This document shows positions 1 through 9,282 of a stretch of 64,000 nucleotides of DNA, piece by piece (positions within the stretch are counted from its first letter, which is position 1; each line of letters begins with the position of its first letter). The stretch spans positions 1 through 64,000 of the forward strand of contig JAHDHX010000003.1 in assembly GCA_020631075.1 (NCBI GenBank), given 5' to 3'. Both the position numbers and the translations under genes were made by a program. Origin of the DNA: Candidatus Altimarinota bacterium. Lineage in GTDB: Bacteria; Patescibacteriota; Gracilibacteria; UBA4473. Under the pieces are notes generated by a model, which saw only the letters and a program-made list of their open reading frames with translations, did no database searches and was not told where the DNA came from.

Positions 1-90
1 CCATGCACTTGAAGGTTACTCCCTCAAGTGTTGCGTTTAAGATTTTAATTTTTCAGCTTTATCGGAAGTATCGCGGCTCCTATTTGGGCA

Positions 91-1265
91 TTGCTAACAG
101 AAAAAAAGAAGTCCGTTGTTATTCTCTTAGATAACAATGCTGAAATTGAAATACTCAGGGCAAACTTTCGCAAAATCATCTTCTCCAATAATACACTTAT
201 TCAAGATTTCCCAAAGATTAGAGCACGAGTAGGAATAAGTGGAGGATGGTATTTCAAGGATCAAAATGCAAGCCTCTCTCTTATCAGCATTGAAGATAAA
301 TCGCTTCATGAAAAACTAAAAACACTGGCACCAGATCTCATCGTATTTGATCCAATCATGCCAAAGAAAAAACGAAAAATAGATATGACCTACTTTACAC
401 TTGAGAAGTTAATGCTTGAAAGCAGGTACCGTGAAACGAAATTTTTATTTATCGGGCAAAATGACGGTCCAGATGGTGTAATAGGGAAACTGAAGTCATT
501 ATTTTGGAATAACCGAGAGAATGATAACTGGATGATCTCTCAGGTCTCTATTTCTGATGATAAACTCTGCCCAAGTTGGCCATTAAAGTTTCCTACGTAT
601 GATTCAATACAAGCCGAGATGTCTCGAGTTGGTATGAAAAAAATATCTCTCGCTTACTATAATCTCGACAAAGTATTGCAACGGCCTTGTCTTTTAGGCA
701 AATTAAGAATAATTGAGAAAAAAAATTATCTTCATTTATTCAAAATAATGGTGGTGAGAATATTGGATTTGCTGTTGCTGTGATACCAGCAAAAAATGGA
801 CAGTATGAGGTAATCACGGCTCTAGAATTTGGTGATTTTTTCTTTGATCAAGTCATATTTTTAGACTTTAAACGCAGCAAAACCCTTTCAGCTGTAAAGT
901 CATTTTGTCGAAATCAACGAAAAAAATTGGTGAATGTTTTTGGAGAATTATCATCTAAGGGCATCATACTTGTAGATTTGAATGAGCAGGAGAAGTTAGA
1001 ATCCACCGCAGAGAAAATCAAAAAGATACCAGATATAGAATGGTCTGTTTCAGAAAAGCTTTCCACTAAAGTTTTAGAACAAACCGTTATTGAGGGTTTT
1101 CAGGACGGGAGCTTTAAATGTACAAAGGAACTTGCTCAAAAATTTATTCCCGTAAATGAATTTGATATTTTCCAGCTGGAATCAGAGCAGTTGGATGCAT
1201 TTTCATTTGTATTACTCGGAAAGACAAACTATGCATTCGTGAAACAGAAAAGTCTTTTACACTAG
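91..1265 (+). pseudogene. decayed terminase large subunit-like gene
   Basis: Two reading frames join into one protein if one base in the A8 run at 718-725 is skipped back. The first frame runs to 783 and the second continues from the A-run with a sensible sequence (ENIGFAVAVIPAKNGQYEV) before its own nominal start at 780. The pattern fits a phage terminase ATPase: a strand-loop segment (SVVILLDNNAE), a Walker-B-like LAPDLIVFD, a coupling-type segment KFLFIGQNDGPDGVIGKLK, and PSWPLKFPTYDSI, which resembles the usual 'LWPerf' stretch before the nuclease domain. No Walker A is readable: upstream codons reach a stop at 46-48 and only a TTG serves as start. The second half would be the nuclease domain, but I cannot place its acidic residues. 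I read it as a broken prophage remnant; a programmed -1 shift on A-AAA-AAT is possible but less likely. Family assignment is by pattern only. Confidence 0.45.
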
Positions 1266-1537
1266 CTCTATTTGACAATTTGAATTCAGAAACAGACACT
1301 TCTTATAGCTACTGACTTTCGATAACTAAATTTCCTCGCGCTTTTGGTGGTACGACCACCAGCACGACAGAGATGGAGCAACCCCCCTGCCATCTTTCGT
1401 GTCCGCGAGGATCAAAAGTGGGTAGCTCAGGCGTTGCCTCGCGTTTTTGTATATGCCTTCCTTTTGGCAAATTGTGAAGTAGTTTCATCCTTCTCTCTGG
1501 CAACGTTTCTGTATTTATCCTTTCAAACAGTTGCCAT
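1266..1537. other. gene-free stretch with terminator-like hairpin
   Basis: No convincing gene. A 7-bp stem CGCGAGG (1404-1410) / CCTCGCG (1437-1443) is followed by TTTTT and could end transcription on the plus strand. A smaller hairpin GGTGGT-ACG-ACCACC lies near 1345-1360. Short ORFs here show no protein-like composition. Confidence 0.4.
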
Positions 1538-2395
1538 ATGAACACGACCCATAACACCCCCAACGCTGGTGCAAAAACCATCACGATATTCTTAAGTGAA
1601 GGTAATCCGAATGGGATCAAAGAAGTTGAGCTGAGTAATCGTATTATCAAAGCCATTCTCATACCCCGTGCCAAGCTCAAAGAATCCAAACAGCTGTCTG
1701 AGTTAGAACAACCGGCTCTGTATTTTTTATGTGAAAAGAACGGTGAGCAGGTCTACATTGGAGAGAGTGAGAACTTCTACACGCGAGCAAAAAACCATGA
1801 TCAGACGAAAGATTTTTGGGAAGTGGCTATTGCCTTCATTGCCAAAGACAACAGCCTGGAGAAAAGCGACGTGAAATATATGGAATCAGTAGCCGTAGAA
1901 GTGGGAAAGGCGGCTAAGCGATATACACTGACTAATACGACTATCCCATCACGCAATAACCTGCATAAATTCAAAATACCCATCATTGAAGAGTTTTTTG
2001 CCGATGTGAAACTACTCATCTCCGCGCTAGGCTACCCCGTCTTTGATATCATACAAACCAAAGATGTAAGTGAAGCTGAGCTATGGTACTACTCCGCTCG
2101 TGGCGGTGAGGCAAAGGGTATCTATGATGAGAATGGTTTTACGCTCTTGGCAGGATCTATTTTTTCACCGAGTGAAACAGCGTCATATCGTGGTTCTGAA
2201 GAACGAGCACAAGTCATTAAAAAGCATGCAGATACGCTGGATGATGGCTGCATAGTACTGCGAGAAAATCTCACTTGTAATTCACCGTCTTATGCCTCTT
2301 GCATTGTCGCTGGAGCGAGTTCAAACGGCTGGACGTCGTGGCGCAATGCGGATGGAAAAACACTCGATGAAGTGTATCGGGCGGGCAGTGAGTAG
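1538..2395 (+). CDS. GIY-YIG nuclease-fold protein with DUF4357-like C-terminus
   Basis: 285 residues. The middle carries a GIY-YIG-like core: ALYFLCEKNGEQVYIGESEN with a following YTRAKNH, where YFL and YIG correspond to the GIY and YIG strands. The last ~60 residues (SPSYASCIVAGASSNGWTSW, then GKTLDEVY) match the DUF4357 pattern of a small domain ending in a Trp-rich, K-x-L turn. Proteins of this build are common near restriction-modification genes, and a type I locus lies 7 kb downstream on the same strand. Nuclease activity is inferred from the fold and is not certain, because the catalytic Arg and Glu were not firmly placed. ATG start; no good ribosome binding site is visible. Confidence 0.75.
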   Translation: MNTTHNTPNAGAKTITIFLSEGNPNGIKEVELSNRIIKAILIPRAKLKESKQLSELEQPALYFLCEKNGEQVYIGESENFYTRAKNHDQTKDFWEVAIAFIAKDNSLEKSDVKYMESVAVEVGKAAKRYTLTNTTIPSRNNLHKFKIPIIEEFFADVKLLISALGYPVFDIIQTKDVSEAELWYYSARGGEAKGIYDENGFTLLAGSIFSPSETASYRGSEERAQVIKKHADTLDDGCIVLRENLTCNSPSYASCIVAGASSNGWTSWRNADGKTLDEVYRAGSE

Positions 2396-2403
2396 TAGGC
2401 TCT

Positions 2404-3621
2404 TTATTCTAAAATATGTGACAATCTGAGTGCACTCTCAACTCCATCCTCGTGGTAAGCTTTGCCCCAATATGCACCAATAAAATGAGCTCGGTTCTCT
2501 GTGTTTATATCTTCAAATTGAGCTTGGACATCGTACACAGCACTCGTTATAGATGTATGCCTGTAAGTAATTTTCTTCACAATCTTATCAACTGAAATGT
2601 CGATTGTGGGATTAAGAGTGAAGAAGTAGGGAGTTTTGGATTCAATGTTTTGTAGAGGGTTTAGATGTGATGTGAGACACGCTGGTGTCGAGTCTGGAGT
2701 GTGAAGTATCAATGCTGGAATCTTCTCTTTATCTTTCCAGGCTGAAGTATCCGTATGGAGGTATCCGTGGTTATCGTGGAAGTGAAATTTTTGTAGTAGT
2801 GCTTTTTGTAATGCGGTTGGATTGCTCAAGAGCCCCAAAGCAGTATCAGCGTGACAAGCAAATATAACTCGATCAAATGTGTGAAAATCCTTATCTGTTA
2901 TCACTTCAACGTAATCATCGTCAATTGTGACTGATTTTACTGGTGTATTTTTCAAAAAACATACATTTGATTGTCGAACAATCTCGGAAATATATTGGTC
3001 GTATCCACCTGGGATGCAGAGCCAGTCAAAAAGCATGTTCTTTCCCAAAAACCCATGCTGATCAAGAAATAAAAGAATTGGCTTAGCTTGGTAAGACTGC
3101 ATGGTCAAGAAATCATTAGACCAAGCCCCAGCCGCAAGCGGGAGTAAAACTTTTTCTAAAAACCAGATTGGAAGTCCTAAATTTTGACACACGTATTCTG
3201 TTAGTGATATCTCAGAATCAATGGTTGGTAAATCATCTGTAACTCGATCAAAGAACATTTCTAAAATCCTCTCATACTCCTTTTTATTTTCGATTGATTG
3301 AGCAACAGTTTGCCACCATGAATTTGCTGAGAGACAACTGTTTGTCACTTGCAAACCGAAAGAAACTTGAGACTTCTCATACGTGACACTTAATTCATCA
3401 AGAAGTGACAACAGATAAGGATATCGAGGCTTATTGAAGAATACAAAACCCGTATCTACCTTGATACTATTCCCAGCTTCATCAATTACGTCATGCGTAT
3501 GCACATGACCGCCAAAATACTTTTCTTTCTCAAATACAGTTACATCGTATCGTTCTTGTAAAAAGTAAGCTGCGGAAGCTCCAGCTACGCCACTCCCGAT
3601 GATGGCAATTTTTTCTTTCAT
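2404..3621 (-). CDS. FAD/NAD(P)-binding amine-oxidase-like oxidoreductase (COG2907 type)
   Basis: 405 residues. The N-terminus is a Rossmann dinucleotide-binding motif (IAIIGSGVAGASAAYFL) followed by the acidic residue of the second strand (VTVFEKEKYFGGH). The next segment, KVDTGFVFFNKPRYPYLLSL, is typical of predicted FAD proteins related to amine oxidases and desaturases (COG2907). The C-terminus repeats a FAD-contacting pattern (RAHFIGAYWGKAYHEDGVES). In other bacteria such proteins often accompany lipid-modifying enzymes; here it is the last gene of an operon with an ABC exporter and a DUF2156-GNAT fusion, so a membrane-lipid or envelope role is possible. The substrate is unknown. Confidence 0.8.
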   Translation of the reverse strand: MKEKIAIIGSGVAGASAAYFLQERYDVTVFEKEKYFGGHVHTHDVIDEAGNSIKVDTGFVFFNKPRYPYLLSLLDELSVTYEKSQVSFGLQVTNSCLSANSWWQTVAQSIENKKEYERILEMFFDRVTDDLPTIDSEISLTEYVCQNLGLPIWFLEKVLLPLAAGAWSNDFLTMQSYQAKPILLFLDQHGFLGKNMLFDWLCIPGGYDQYISEIVRQSNVCFLKNTPVKSVTIDDDYVEVITDKDFHTFDRVIFACHADTALGLLSNPTALQKALLQKFHFHDNHGYLHTDTSAWKDKEKIPALILHTPDSTPACLTSHLNPLQNIESKTPYFFTLNPTIDISVDKIVKKITYRHTSITSAVYDVQAQFEDINTENRAHFIGAYWGKAYHEDGVESALRLSHILE

Positions 3622-3625
3622 ACTT

Positions 3626-4399
3626 TTAAGATTTATAGCCGTACCCTTTTTTGAGGCACCAAATACAAAGAAATGCCAGCAAAATATTCAGACCAATAAG
3701 CATACTCAGGCCAATCCATAATGGTTGTTCGGATACTCCCAGGAAACTGGCTCTGAAGGCGTCTACAAGGTAGTACAGTGGATTGAAGAGAGAGATTTGC
3801 TTCCATATGCCTGGGAGAGAATCTATCGAGTAGAACACACCTCCAATGTACGTGAGAGGTGTTAGAATAAAGGTTGGCACAATTACAGAGTCATCCCAAT
3901 TACGTGAAAGGAGGCCAGATAAAAACCCGCCACTACCTAGCAGCAAACACGTGAGTAATGTGGTTGTTATGAGCAACACAGGATTCTGAATGCCAAGTGG
4001 AAAAAAGAAGAGCGAAATCAAGTAGACCAGCACACCAATGATGATTCCTCTGAGCGCTGCACCAAAACTAAACCCCGCCCAGATCGTCCAGTAAGGCATT
4101 CCTGAAACAATTATCTCTTCGAAACAACGCATGAATTTGGCATGGAAGAGTGACATCGAGACATTCACAAACACGCTGTTTATGATTGCCATAATAATCA
4201 TTCCCGGAATGAGGAACTCCGTGTAGCTAACCCCAGCAACAGCGGGCAAAGCCTGCCCTAAAAATGAACCAAAAATCAGCAAATAGAGGGTTTGGGTGAT
4301 AAGGGGCGGAATCAACGTTTGTGTCCACAAACGTGTAAAACGGTGAATTTCACGGAGCAATAAAGTCCAAAAAGCTGTAAAAGTCTGATACGTGTTCAT
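3626..4399 (-). CDS. ABC-2 type transporter permease
   Basis: 257 residues with about six hydrophobic segments, for example ILITTTLLTCLLL-like helices in the middle and a final one near LNILLAFLCIWCL. The layout and the segment PTFILTPLTYIGGVFYSIDSLP are hallmarks of ABC-2/NodJ-type export permeases. It overlaps the ATP-binding subunit upstream by four bases (ATGA), so the two are translationally coupled. The exported compound cannot be told from sequence. Confidence 0.85.
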   Translation of the reverse strand: MNTYQTFTAFWTLLLREIHRFTRLWTQTLIPPLITQTLYLLIFGSFLGQALPAVAGVSYTEFLIPGMIIMAIINSVFVNVSMSLFHAKFMRCFEEIIVSGMPYWTIWAGFSFGAALRGIIIGVLVYLISLFFFPLGIQNPVLLITTTLLTCLLLGSGGFLSGLLSRNWDDSVIVPTFILTPLTYIGGVFYSIDSLPGIWKQISLFNPLYYLVDAFRASFLGVSEQPLWIGLSMLIGLNILLAFLCIWCLKKGYGYKS

Positions 4400-5313
4400 G
4401 CGCTTAATTCGTTAAGTTTTCGGAGAAAGAATTGCTCCATGCGATTCATTTTGGGGCGCATATCTCGTACTATCACACCCGCTTGATGCATATCGGAGAC
4501 AAAGTCCGTGATTGGTTTTTTCTCAGGGATAGAAACGTGGGCTTGATTCTCTTGAACGTCAACGAGGTTGAGTTGTTTTATTTGCTCTTGGGTTGGCGAT
4601 GTGGCGAATTCGAGAGTGTAAACTCGGTCAGGCATTTGTTGTAGCAAGTTTTTCACACTGTCTTCGGCAATTATTTTTCCCTCATGAATCATGGCCATAT
4701 TTCGGCAGAGATATTCAACTTCCTCCAGGTAGTGGGTGGTGAGTAAAACAGTCATCCCGCCAGTGTTTAATTCTTTGAGTAACTCCCAAATCTCATGGCG
4801 TAATTCGACATCGACTCCCGCCGTTGGTTCATCCACAATTAAAATATCTGGATTATTTACAAGTGCACGAGCCAGCATAAGTCGGCGTTTCATTCCCCCT
4901 GACAAACTGTTGGCAGGTTGGTCTCGCTTTTCCCACAGGTTTACTTTCTTCAGCCATTTTTCTGTTTGTTGCTCGGCTTCTTTTGACGGCATGCCAAAAA
5001 ACCCAGCTTGGTTACTCAGTGTTCGTTCTAAAGTCTGATAGCCATCAAAATTAAATTCTTGCGGCATGATGCCGATATGTTGCTTGGCGAGCGGAAAAGC
5101 CGAGTCAATATCATGACCAAAGACAGAAACGTGCCCAGAGGTTTTTGTAATGGTATCGGTTAAGATCCCTAAAATGGTAGATTTTCCTGCACCGTTTGCT
5201 CCCAAAAGCGCAAAGAAATCACCTGTTTTGATTTGAATCGAAATTCCTTTCAAAGCCTGCGTTCCTGAGGCATACGTCTTTTGCAGATTTTGAATATTGA
5301 GTGCTGTTTTCAT
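4396..5313 (-). CDS. ABC exporter ATP-binding subunit
   Basis: 305 residues. Walker A is GANGAGKST, the signature is LSGGMKRRLMLARAL, Walker B is ILIVDEPTAGVD, and the H-loop is LLTTHYLEEVEYL. The C-terminal ~80 residues form an extra domain (VYTLEFATSPTQEQ onward) as in DrrA/NodI-type exporter ATPases. It overlaps its neighbours by four bases on both sides and pairs with the permease encoded next. Confidence 0.92.
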   Translation of the reverse strand: MKTALNIQNLQKTYASGTQALKGISIQIKTGDFFALLGANGAGKSTILGILTDTITKTSGHVSVFGHDIDSAFPLAKQHIGIMPQEFNFDGYQTLERTLSNQAGFFGMPSKEAEQQTEKWLKKVNLWEKRDQPANSLSGGMKRRLMLARALVNNPDILIVDEPTAGVDVELRHEIWELLKELNTGGMTVLLTTHYLEEVEYLCRNMAMIHEGKIIAEDSVKNLLQQMPDRVYTLEFATSPTQEQIKQLNLVDVQENQAHVSIPEKKPITDFVSDMHQAGVIVRDMRPKMNRMEQFFLRKLNELSA

Positions 5314-6599
5314 AGATCTTCACTGTTATGAATCCACATACCCTTGTGTGGGTCTGAAATTTGAAAACCTTGTTTCTTATAAAATCCCAAGGCTTCCTTG
5401 TGAGAAATAAGAATCTTCTGATCGAACGATTCATATTTTTTTATCATGCACTGCACGAGCATCTCGCCAATGCCCTGCTTTTGAAAATCTGGATGTACGA
5501 GCAGGTGCGGGAAGTAGGCTACAAGTGCTCCATCACTGATAGCTGTGGCGATACCAACAAGTTTATTTCTTTCCCATGCTGAGAGCACTGTGTCCGAGTG
5601 TTCAAGCGCATAAGCTAATTTTTCGGGTGCTCTTTCTACAACAGACCACTCACACGCTTTGTACAATTCCTGAACGCTGTCATCGTTTAACACCTTTGCA
5701 TCAAAAATTTGAAAACCACGTTCTTCGCATATTGGTTTTGTAGAACGAATACCAGAGAGCATATATTTCCCGACAAAGCCTGAGGGGCTCCAGCTCAATT
5801 TAGATTTACGGAGCCCAGGAATACCAAGATCTTGCTCTCGGTTGATTCTTGTGAATTGGGGATGAAGATATATCGCTAACTCATGGAGCAATGCTGCGTA
5901 AATCCCCTTAAATTCTGTAAAACCTTTTTCGTATCGTTCACCAAAAACATCATCAGACAACGCTTCTCCCAGAGCAAAGCCAGCCATTGTATTTTCAATA
6001 TAGATGCCGATACCTTGGAATGAGAAACGATCCCAGTTTTGAATAATTTCTTTCAGAGGGAAGAGATCCCCACTGTTCGATAGATTTTTTTGCTCTGCCC
6101 ATTTTACGGAAAGTTCATAACAATCACGGATATTTTCTTTCGTGATTGGTTTAACGGTTGCATTGTATTTTTCGTGGAATTTTTTTATGAAGTTGCGCTT
6201 CCCGTCGTATTTTTTCCCTTCGAGATACACGATATCTCTGACGTTATAGAGATAGTCATGATTGTCTCGGTCAAGTAAAACTTGGTCATCGACGGTAAGT
6301 TTATGTGCTGTTTTAGAGCTGATTCGCCCCCAGCTATATTCATCATCAATGGGCAGTTCTTCCTGAATAATTTTGTTGGGCTTGGGACCAATGGGTTCAT
6401 AAATCTTCCAATTTTTACTCACACTTGTGTCTGCGATCAGTAAGTGATTCTTGTATTCAGCATACAAGTAGTTTTTGTTTTCACGCCAAGAATAAAAGTT
6501 TGCAAACGAGTATTCGTGACCTGCGACAGGGTGCGATTGCAGTAATTCTTCAAATTTTGACTGCTGCTTTAGCGTTATCGGAGACCATTTTATGCTCAT
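5310..6599 (-). CDS. DUF2156-like acyltransferase fused to a GNAT domain
   Basis: About 429 residues from the ATG at 6599; a GTG three codons earlier is the alternative start. The N-terminal ~300 residues resemble DUF2156, the aminoacyl-/FemABX-like fold at the C-terminus of phosphatidylglycerol lysyltransferases (HEYSFANFYSW, DYLYNVRDIVYLEGKKYDGK, RINREQDLGIPGLRKSK). The final ~110 residues are a GNAT acetyltransferase with an acetyl-CoA loop (VHPDFQKQGIGEMLVQ) and the usual ALGFYKKQGF end. First gene of the reverse operon with the ABC exporter and FAD oxidoreductase. The substrate is unknown; transfer of an amino-acyl group to lipid or wall material is an inference. Confidence 0.78.
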   Translation of the reverse strand: MSIKWSPITLKQQSKFEELLQSHPVAGHEYSFANFYSWRENKNYLYAEYKNHLLIADTSVSKNWKIYEPIGPKPNKIIQEELPIDDEYSWGRISSKTAHKLTVDDQVLLDRDNHDYLYNVRDIVYLEGKKYDGKRNFIKKFHEKYNATVKPITKENIRDCYELSVKWAEQKNLSNSGDLFPLKEIIQNWDRFSFQGIGIYIENTMAGFALGEALSDDVFGERYEKGFTEFKGIYAALLHELAIYLHPQFTRINREQDLGIPGLRKSKLSWSPSGFVGKYMLSGIRSTKPICEERGFQIFDAKVLNDDSVQELYKACEWSVVERAPEKLAYALEHSDTVLSAWERNKLVGIATAISDGALVAYFPHLLVHPDFQKQGIGEMLVQCMIKKYESFDQKILISHKEALGFYKKQGFQISDPHKGMWIHNSEDL

Positions 6600-6654
6600 C
6601 GCGAGCACTTTAAATATTTTTTTGTCCTTGGGAATAGTTCAGAAAATGTATTGG

Positions 6655-7713
6655 CTACATGTTCTTACAAAGCTCGATGGCATCAATCTGCAAATCAAAG
6701 GCACCATCCTGACCATCATTGATAATAATCCCGATCTCACGAGCATTTTGTTTGCGAAACGGATCGGCCGCCACTGTGCGGCCAAAGAAGGCTGGCGTGA
6801 GGGTGGAGAATGGAATTGAAAGTTCTTCCCATTGATTGGTGGTCGTGAAATCAAGCGAAGTGCGATGAGAGACACCTTGCCAGTTATTATCCCGAAAAGT
6901 TATCTGGTAGCCACGTCCATCACTTTTAGCTCGAAGCTTGATCGTGTCGTATGCAGTCAACACACCATCCGATAGCGGCGCACGAATAGAAGAAAAACCG
7001 CCCCCGTTGGTGTTGGTACTGCCAAAGAGTAGGAGTGTATAATTTTCAATGGCAAAATCACCCAATGAACGCCCGCCCATGACGTTATCATTGACCATGC
7101 GCCAGCGGCGTTGGTTGTCAGTGGTGAAGTCATCAAACGTGACACATTTGTTTTCTGTATTGAGTATCTGATACATCATCTGTGCCATTTCACCACGGGT
7201 GATTTTAGCGTCAGAAGTAATGTAGGGTCTTGGAGTAGCGCCCGCTTGCAGTATCGCGCCTACGTAGGGGGTATACCACGCTTCTCCTTGGGGGCCGAGC
7301 GGGAGGTTGAATGTCTCGGTAAGTATTTTAGCACTTTCAGCATAGTTTATGCTCTGCGCTCCACGAAATGTGCCATCAGGGTAGCCAGACACAATATCAT
7401 TGACATACGCCATGCATACATACTTGGCGTACCAGTCACTAATCTTTACATCTGTAATCTGCCAGTTTTGCCAGTCACACGCATCTATCTGTTGCGAAGA
7501 GTAAGCCGCCTCAATGATAATTTTGGTAAACTCGGCTCGATTGATTTCATTCTCTGGCTTAAACGTGTCATCAGCGTAGCCTTTCACCATTCCTTCACGC
7601 TCTAAAAATCCGATAGCAGCGGAATATTCGTGTGACACAGGCACATCACGAAACGAGGCTAAAGCGTTTGGGCTCAAAACTAGAAGTGAAAATAGCAAGA
7701 GAAAGAACTTCAT
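6655..7713 (-). CDS. secreted S-layer-homology protein with CIA30 domain
   Basis: About 352 residues if started at the ATG at 7713, which begins a clean signal peptide (MKFFLLLFSLLVLSPNALA, then SFRDVP). A longer ORF upstream has no signal character. Three SLH-like repeats follow: FRDVPVSHEYSAAIGFLE...GYADDTFKPENEINRAEF, a second with GYPDGTFRGAQSINYAES, and a degenerate third (KITRGEMAQMMYQ). The last ~170 residues, from CVTFDDF through RWRMVNDNVMGGRSLGDF to IGIIINDGQDGAFDLQID, match a complex-I-intermediate-associated-protein-30 (CIA30) type jelly-roll, which in bacteria is probably carbohydrate binding. The protein is likely anchored in the cell wall through its SLH repeats. Confidence 0.82.
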   Translation of the reverse strand: MKFFLLLFSLLVLSPNALASFRDVPVSHEYSAAIGFLEREGMVKGYADDTFKPENEINRAEFTKIIIEAAYSSQQIDACDWQNWQITDVKISDWYAKYVCMAYVNDIVSGYPDGTFRGAQSINYAESAKILTETFNLPLGPQGEAWYTPYVGAILQAGATPRPYITSDAKITRGEMAQMMYQILNTENKCVTFDDFTTDNQRRWRMVNDNVMGGRSLGDFAIENYTLLLFGSTNTNGGGFSSIRAPLSDGVLTAYDTIKLRAKSDGRGYQITFRDNNWQGVSHRTSLDFTTTNQWEELSIPFSTLTPAFFGRTVAADPFRKQNAREIGIIINDGQDGAFDLQIDAIELCKNM

Positions 7714-7894
7714 GGGGGCAATATATCTGGAAGTTGAAACAAAAGAAAGGGAGCGAATTTGCGAACGCTCAACTATTAACGTGGCTTTTTTTTGGACTTC
7801 TCCCAAATCTTCAGGCTTGGTGTTGTTAGGCGACTTCATTGCGCCACGCAACAGTCTTCTCATGTGCCTATATGCCTACGCTATTCTCAAAACC

Positions 7895-8197
7895 ATGCCC
7901 GTACTATTCAAAGAAAACCGAACGCAACTCGCGAAAGCGTTCCTCCAAACAAAACTTTCCGTCAACACCTCTCACTGGGTAAAAAATGCGCTGATCAGCA
8001 TTTCACAAAAAGAGACGTTTCCGCTTCCCACCAATGAAAGTGAATTCACTCGCTGGCACTGGAAAATGACAACCTTGGCAGAGTTACGAGCGGCGAATCT
8101 CGACGATCTTATCACGGGGGAGGACGATTACTCTGGGCACATTCAAATGCAGGGGTACTGGCGAGCAGTGTGCAGTGCGTTGGCAAAGATGAAATAA
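7895..8197 (+). CDS. small hypothetical protein
   Basis: 100 residues from the ATG at 7895; the open frame extends further upstream, but that part lies on the promoter side of the divergent SLH gene and looks non-coding. The protein is soluble, rich in Ala and Leu, with a Trp-containing middle (FTRWHWKMTTLAELR). I do not recognise a family. It stands alone, 182 bp before the transcription unit of the restriction locus side. Confidence 0.5.
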   Translation: MPVLFKENRTQLAKAFLQTKLSVNTSHWVKNALISISQKETFPLPTNESEFTRWHWKMTTLAELRAANLDDLITGEDDYSGHIQMQGYWRAVCSALAKMK

Positions 8198-8333
8198 GGC
8201 GAGGCGTTATTTTAGAAAACAGGGGAAAAGTAGAATAAGGGAGATGATAAAATATTCGGTAATGTGCTTTTTCGCCTCGACTTATAGCCACCACGGAGGC
8301 TTTGTATGTGTGTACTTCATAACAAAACTCATC

Positions 8334-8627
8334 ATGAATATGACCGCAATGAACAACGTCCCTGTCGACCAAGATGAAGTGCGAGAACGAGCTATCATCG
8401 CCATGCAACAACTGCCACCGCACCTGCATAAAATGTGGCGAAGCGGATCAGAAAGGCAGCTGCTCAAGCTCTGGAAACGCATACAGATGTGGAAATCTAT
8501 GAGCTACAGTTCAGTGATTCGCTATCGTGGTGAAAATCACGAGCTGGCGATGAAGTATCGGAGGGAGGTCGCGAAGTTTGAATATATGGCTCAGCTGGTG
8601 GAGATGGAAATGCAGGAGGAGATTTGA
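8334..8627 (+). CDS. small helical hypothetical protein
   Basis: About 97 residues if started at 8334; ATGs at 8340 and 8349 are equally possible. The sequence is highly charged and probably all helical (QLLKLWKRIQMWKSM, KYRREVAKFEYMAQLVEMEM). No known domain was seen. It ends about 50 bp before the strong promoter of the restriction-modification operon, so it is not part of that transcript. Confidence 0.45.
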   Translation: MNMTAMNNVPVDQDEVRERAIIAMQQLPPHLHKMWRSGSERQLLKLWKRIQMWKSMSYSSVIRYRGENHELAMKYRREVAKFEYMAQLVEMEMQEEI

Positions 8628-8677
8628 GAATTAGCGGAATATTAAAAGTCTACATTCGAGATGTTATAAAAAAATGG

Positions 8678-8706
8678 TTGACAGGATGAGGGAAAATCTC
8701 TACAAT
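8678..8706 (+). promoter_or_regulatory. strong sigma70-type promoter of the type I R-M operon
   Basis: A perfect -35 TTGACA (8678-8683) and a -10 TACAAT (8701-8706) are separated by 17 bp. Transcription would start near 8713, exactly at an in-frame GTG of the mini-HsdS gene, which suggests a leaderless or nearly leaderless mRNA. Confidence 0.7.
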
Positions 8707-8712
8707 CTCTGT

Positions 8713-9282
8713 GTGAGACTTTTTAAAGAAATTGCTTCCATCGTCATTGGACACACATTTCGTGGCCTATTGCGCCACGAAGAAGGTGGCAATTGGCAAG
8801 CAATCCGAGCCAAAGATATTTTAGACAATAACGCCATCTCTGACGAGCTTATTCAAGTTCATATCGCAAAAAATCGAGCAAAGGCGCAGATTGTGTCAGG
8901 TGATGTTTTGATGACGAATAGGGGGAACATGCGAGCCGCTGTGTTTCGAGGGAGTAAAAATACACTGGCGGCATCATCTTTGGTGGCGATTAAAGAAATT
9001 TCTTCCGACTATGATCCAGATTTCATTGCGTTGTATCTCAACAGTGAGCCAGTGCAACGCAAGCTAAAAAGCATGACTCAGGGAGCAATGATTGCCACGC
9101 TGTCTATAAAAAAACTAAAAGAACTACCTGTGCCTAAATTATCTCTCAAGCAACAACAAAATTACATTGAGCTTCATCGACACTACGTACAACACCAGCA
9201 ATTATTGCGTCGCAAGCTCGCAACCTACAACAAGCTCTATCACGCTTCATTCTCGCCGCTTTTCTCATCACAAACACCATGA
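8713..9282 (+). CDS. short HsdS-like protein, single target-recognition domain
   Basis: 189 residues from GTG at 8713. ATGs at 8674 and 8686 lie in or upstream of the promoter and are rejected for that reason. The protein reads like one half of a type I specificity subunit: an opening KEIASIVIGHTFRG, which corresponds to the 'G-x-x-F+' start of a target-recognition domain, then IVSGDVLMTNRG, LNSEPVQRKLKSMTQGAMIATLSIKKL, and a C-terminal helix LKQQQNYIELHRHYVQHQQL. A normal HsdS has two such domains and twice the length. It overlaps hsdM by four bases. It may act as a dimer, as natural half-subunits do, or modulate the full HsdS downstream. Confidence 0.75.
   Translation: MRLFKEIASIVIGHTFRGLLRHEEGGNWQAIRAKDILDNNAISDELIQVHIAKNRAKAQIVSGDVLMTNRGNMRAAVFRGSKNTLAASSLVAIKEISSDYDPDFIALYLNSEPVQRKLKSMTQGAMIATLSIKKLKELPVPKLSLKQQQNYIELHRHYVQHQQLLRRKLATYNKLYHASFSPLFSSQTP

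Noticed and set aside
1344-1541. 65-codon frame before the GIY-YIG gene
   Set aside because: Composition is not protein-like and it overlaps a terminator-like hairpin.
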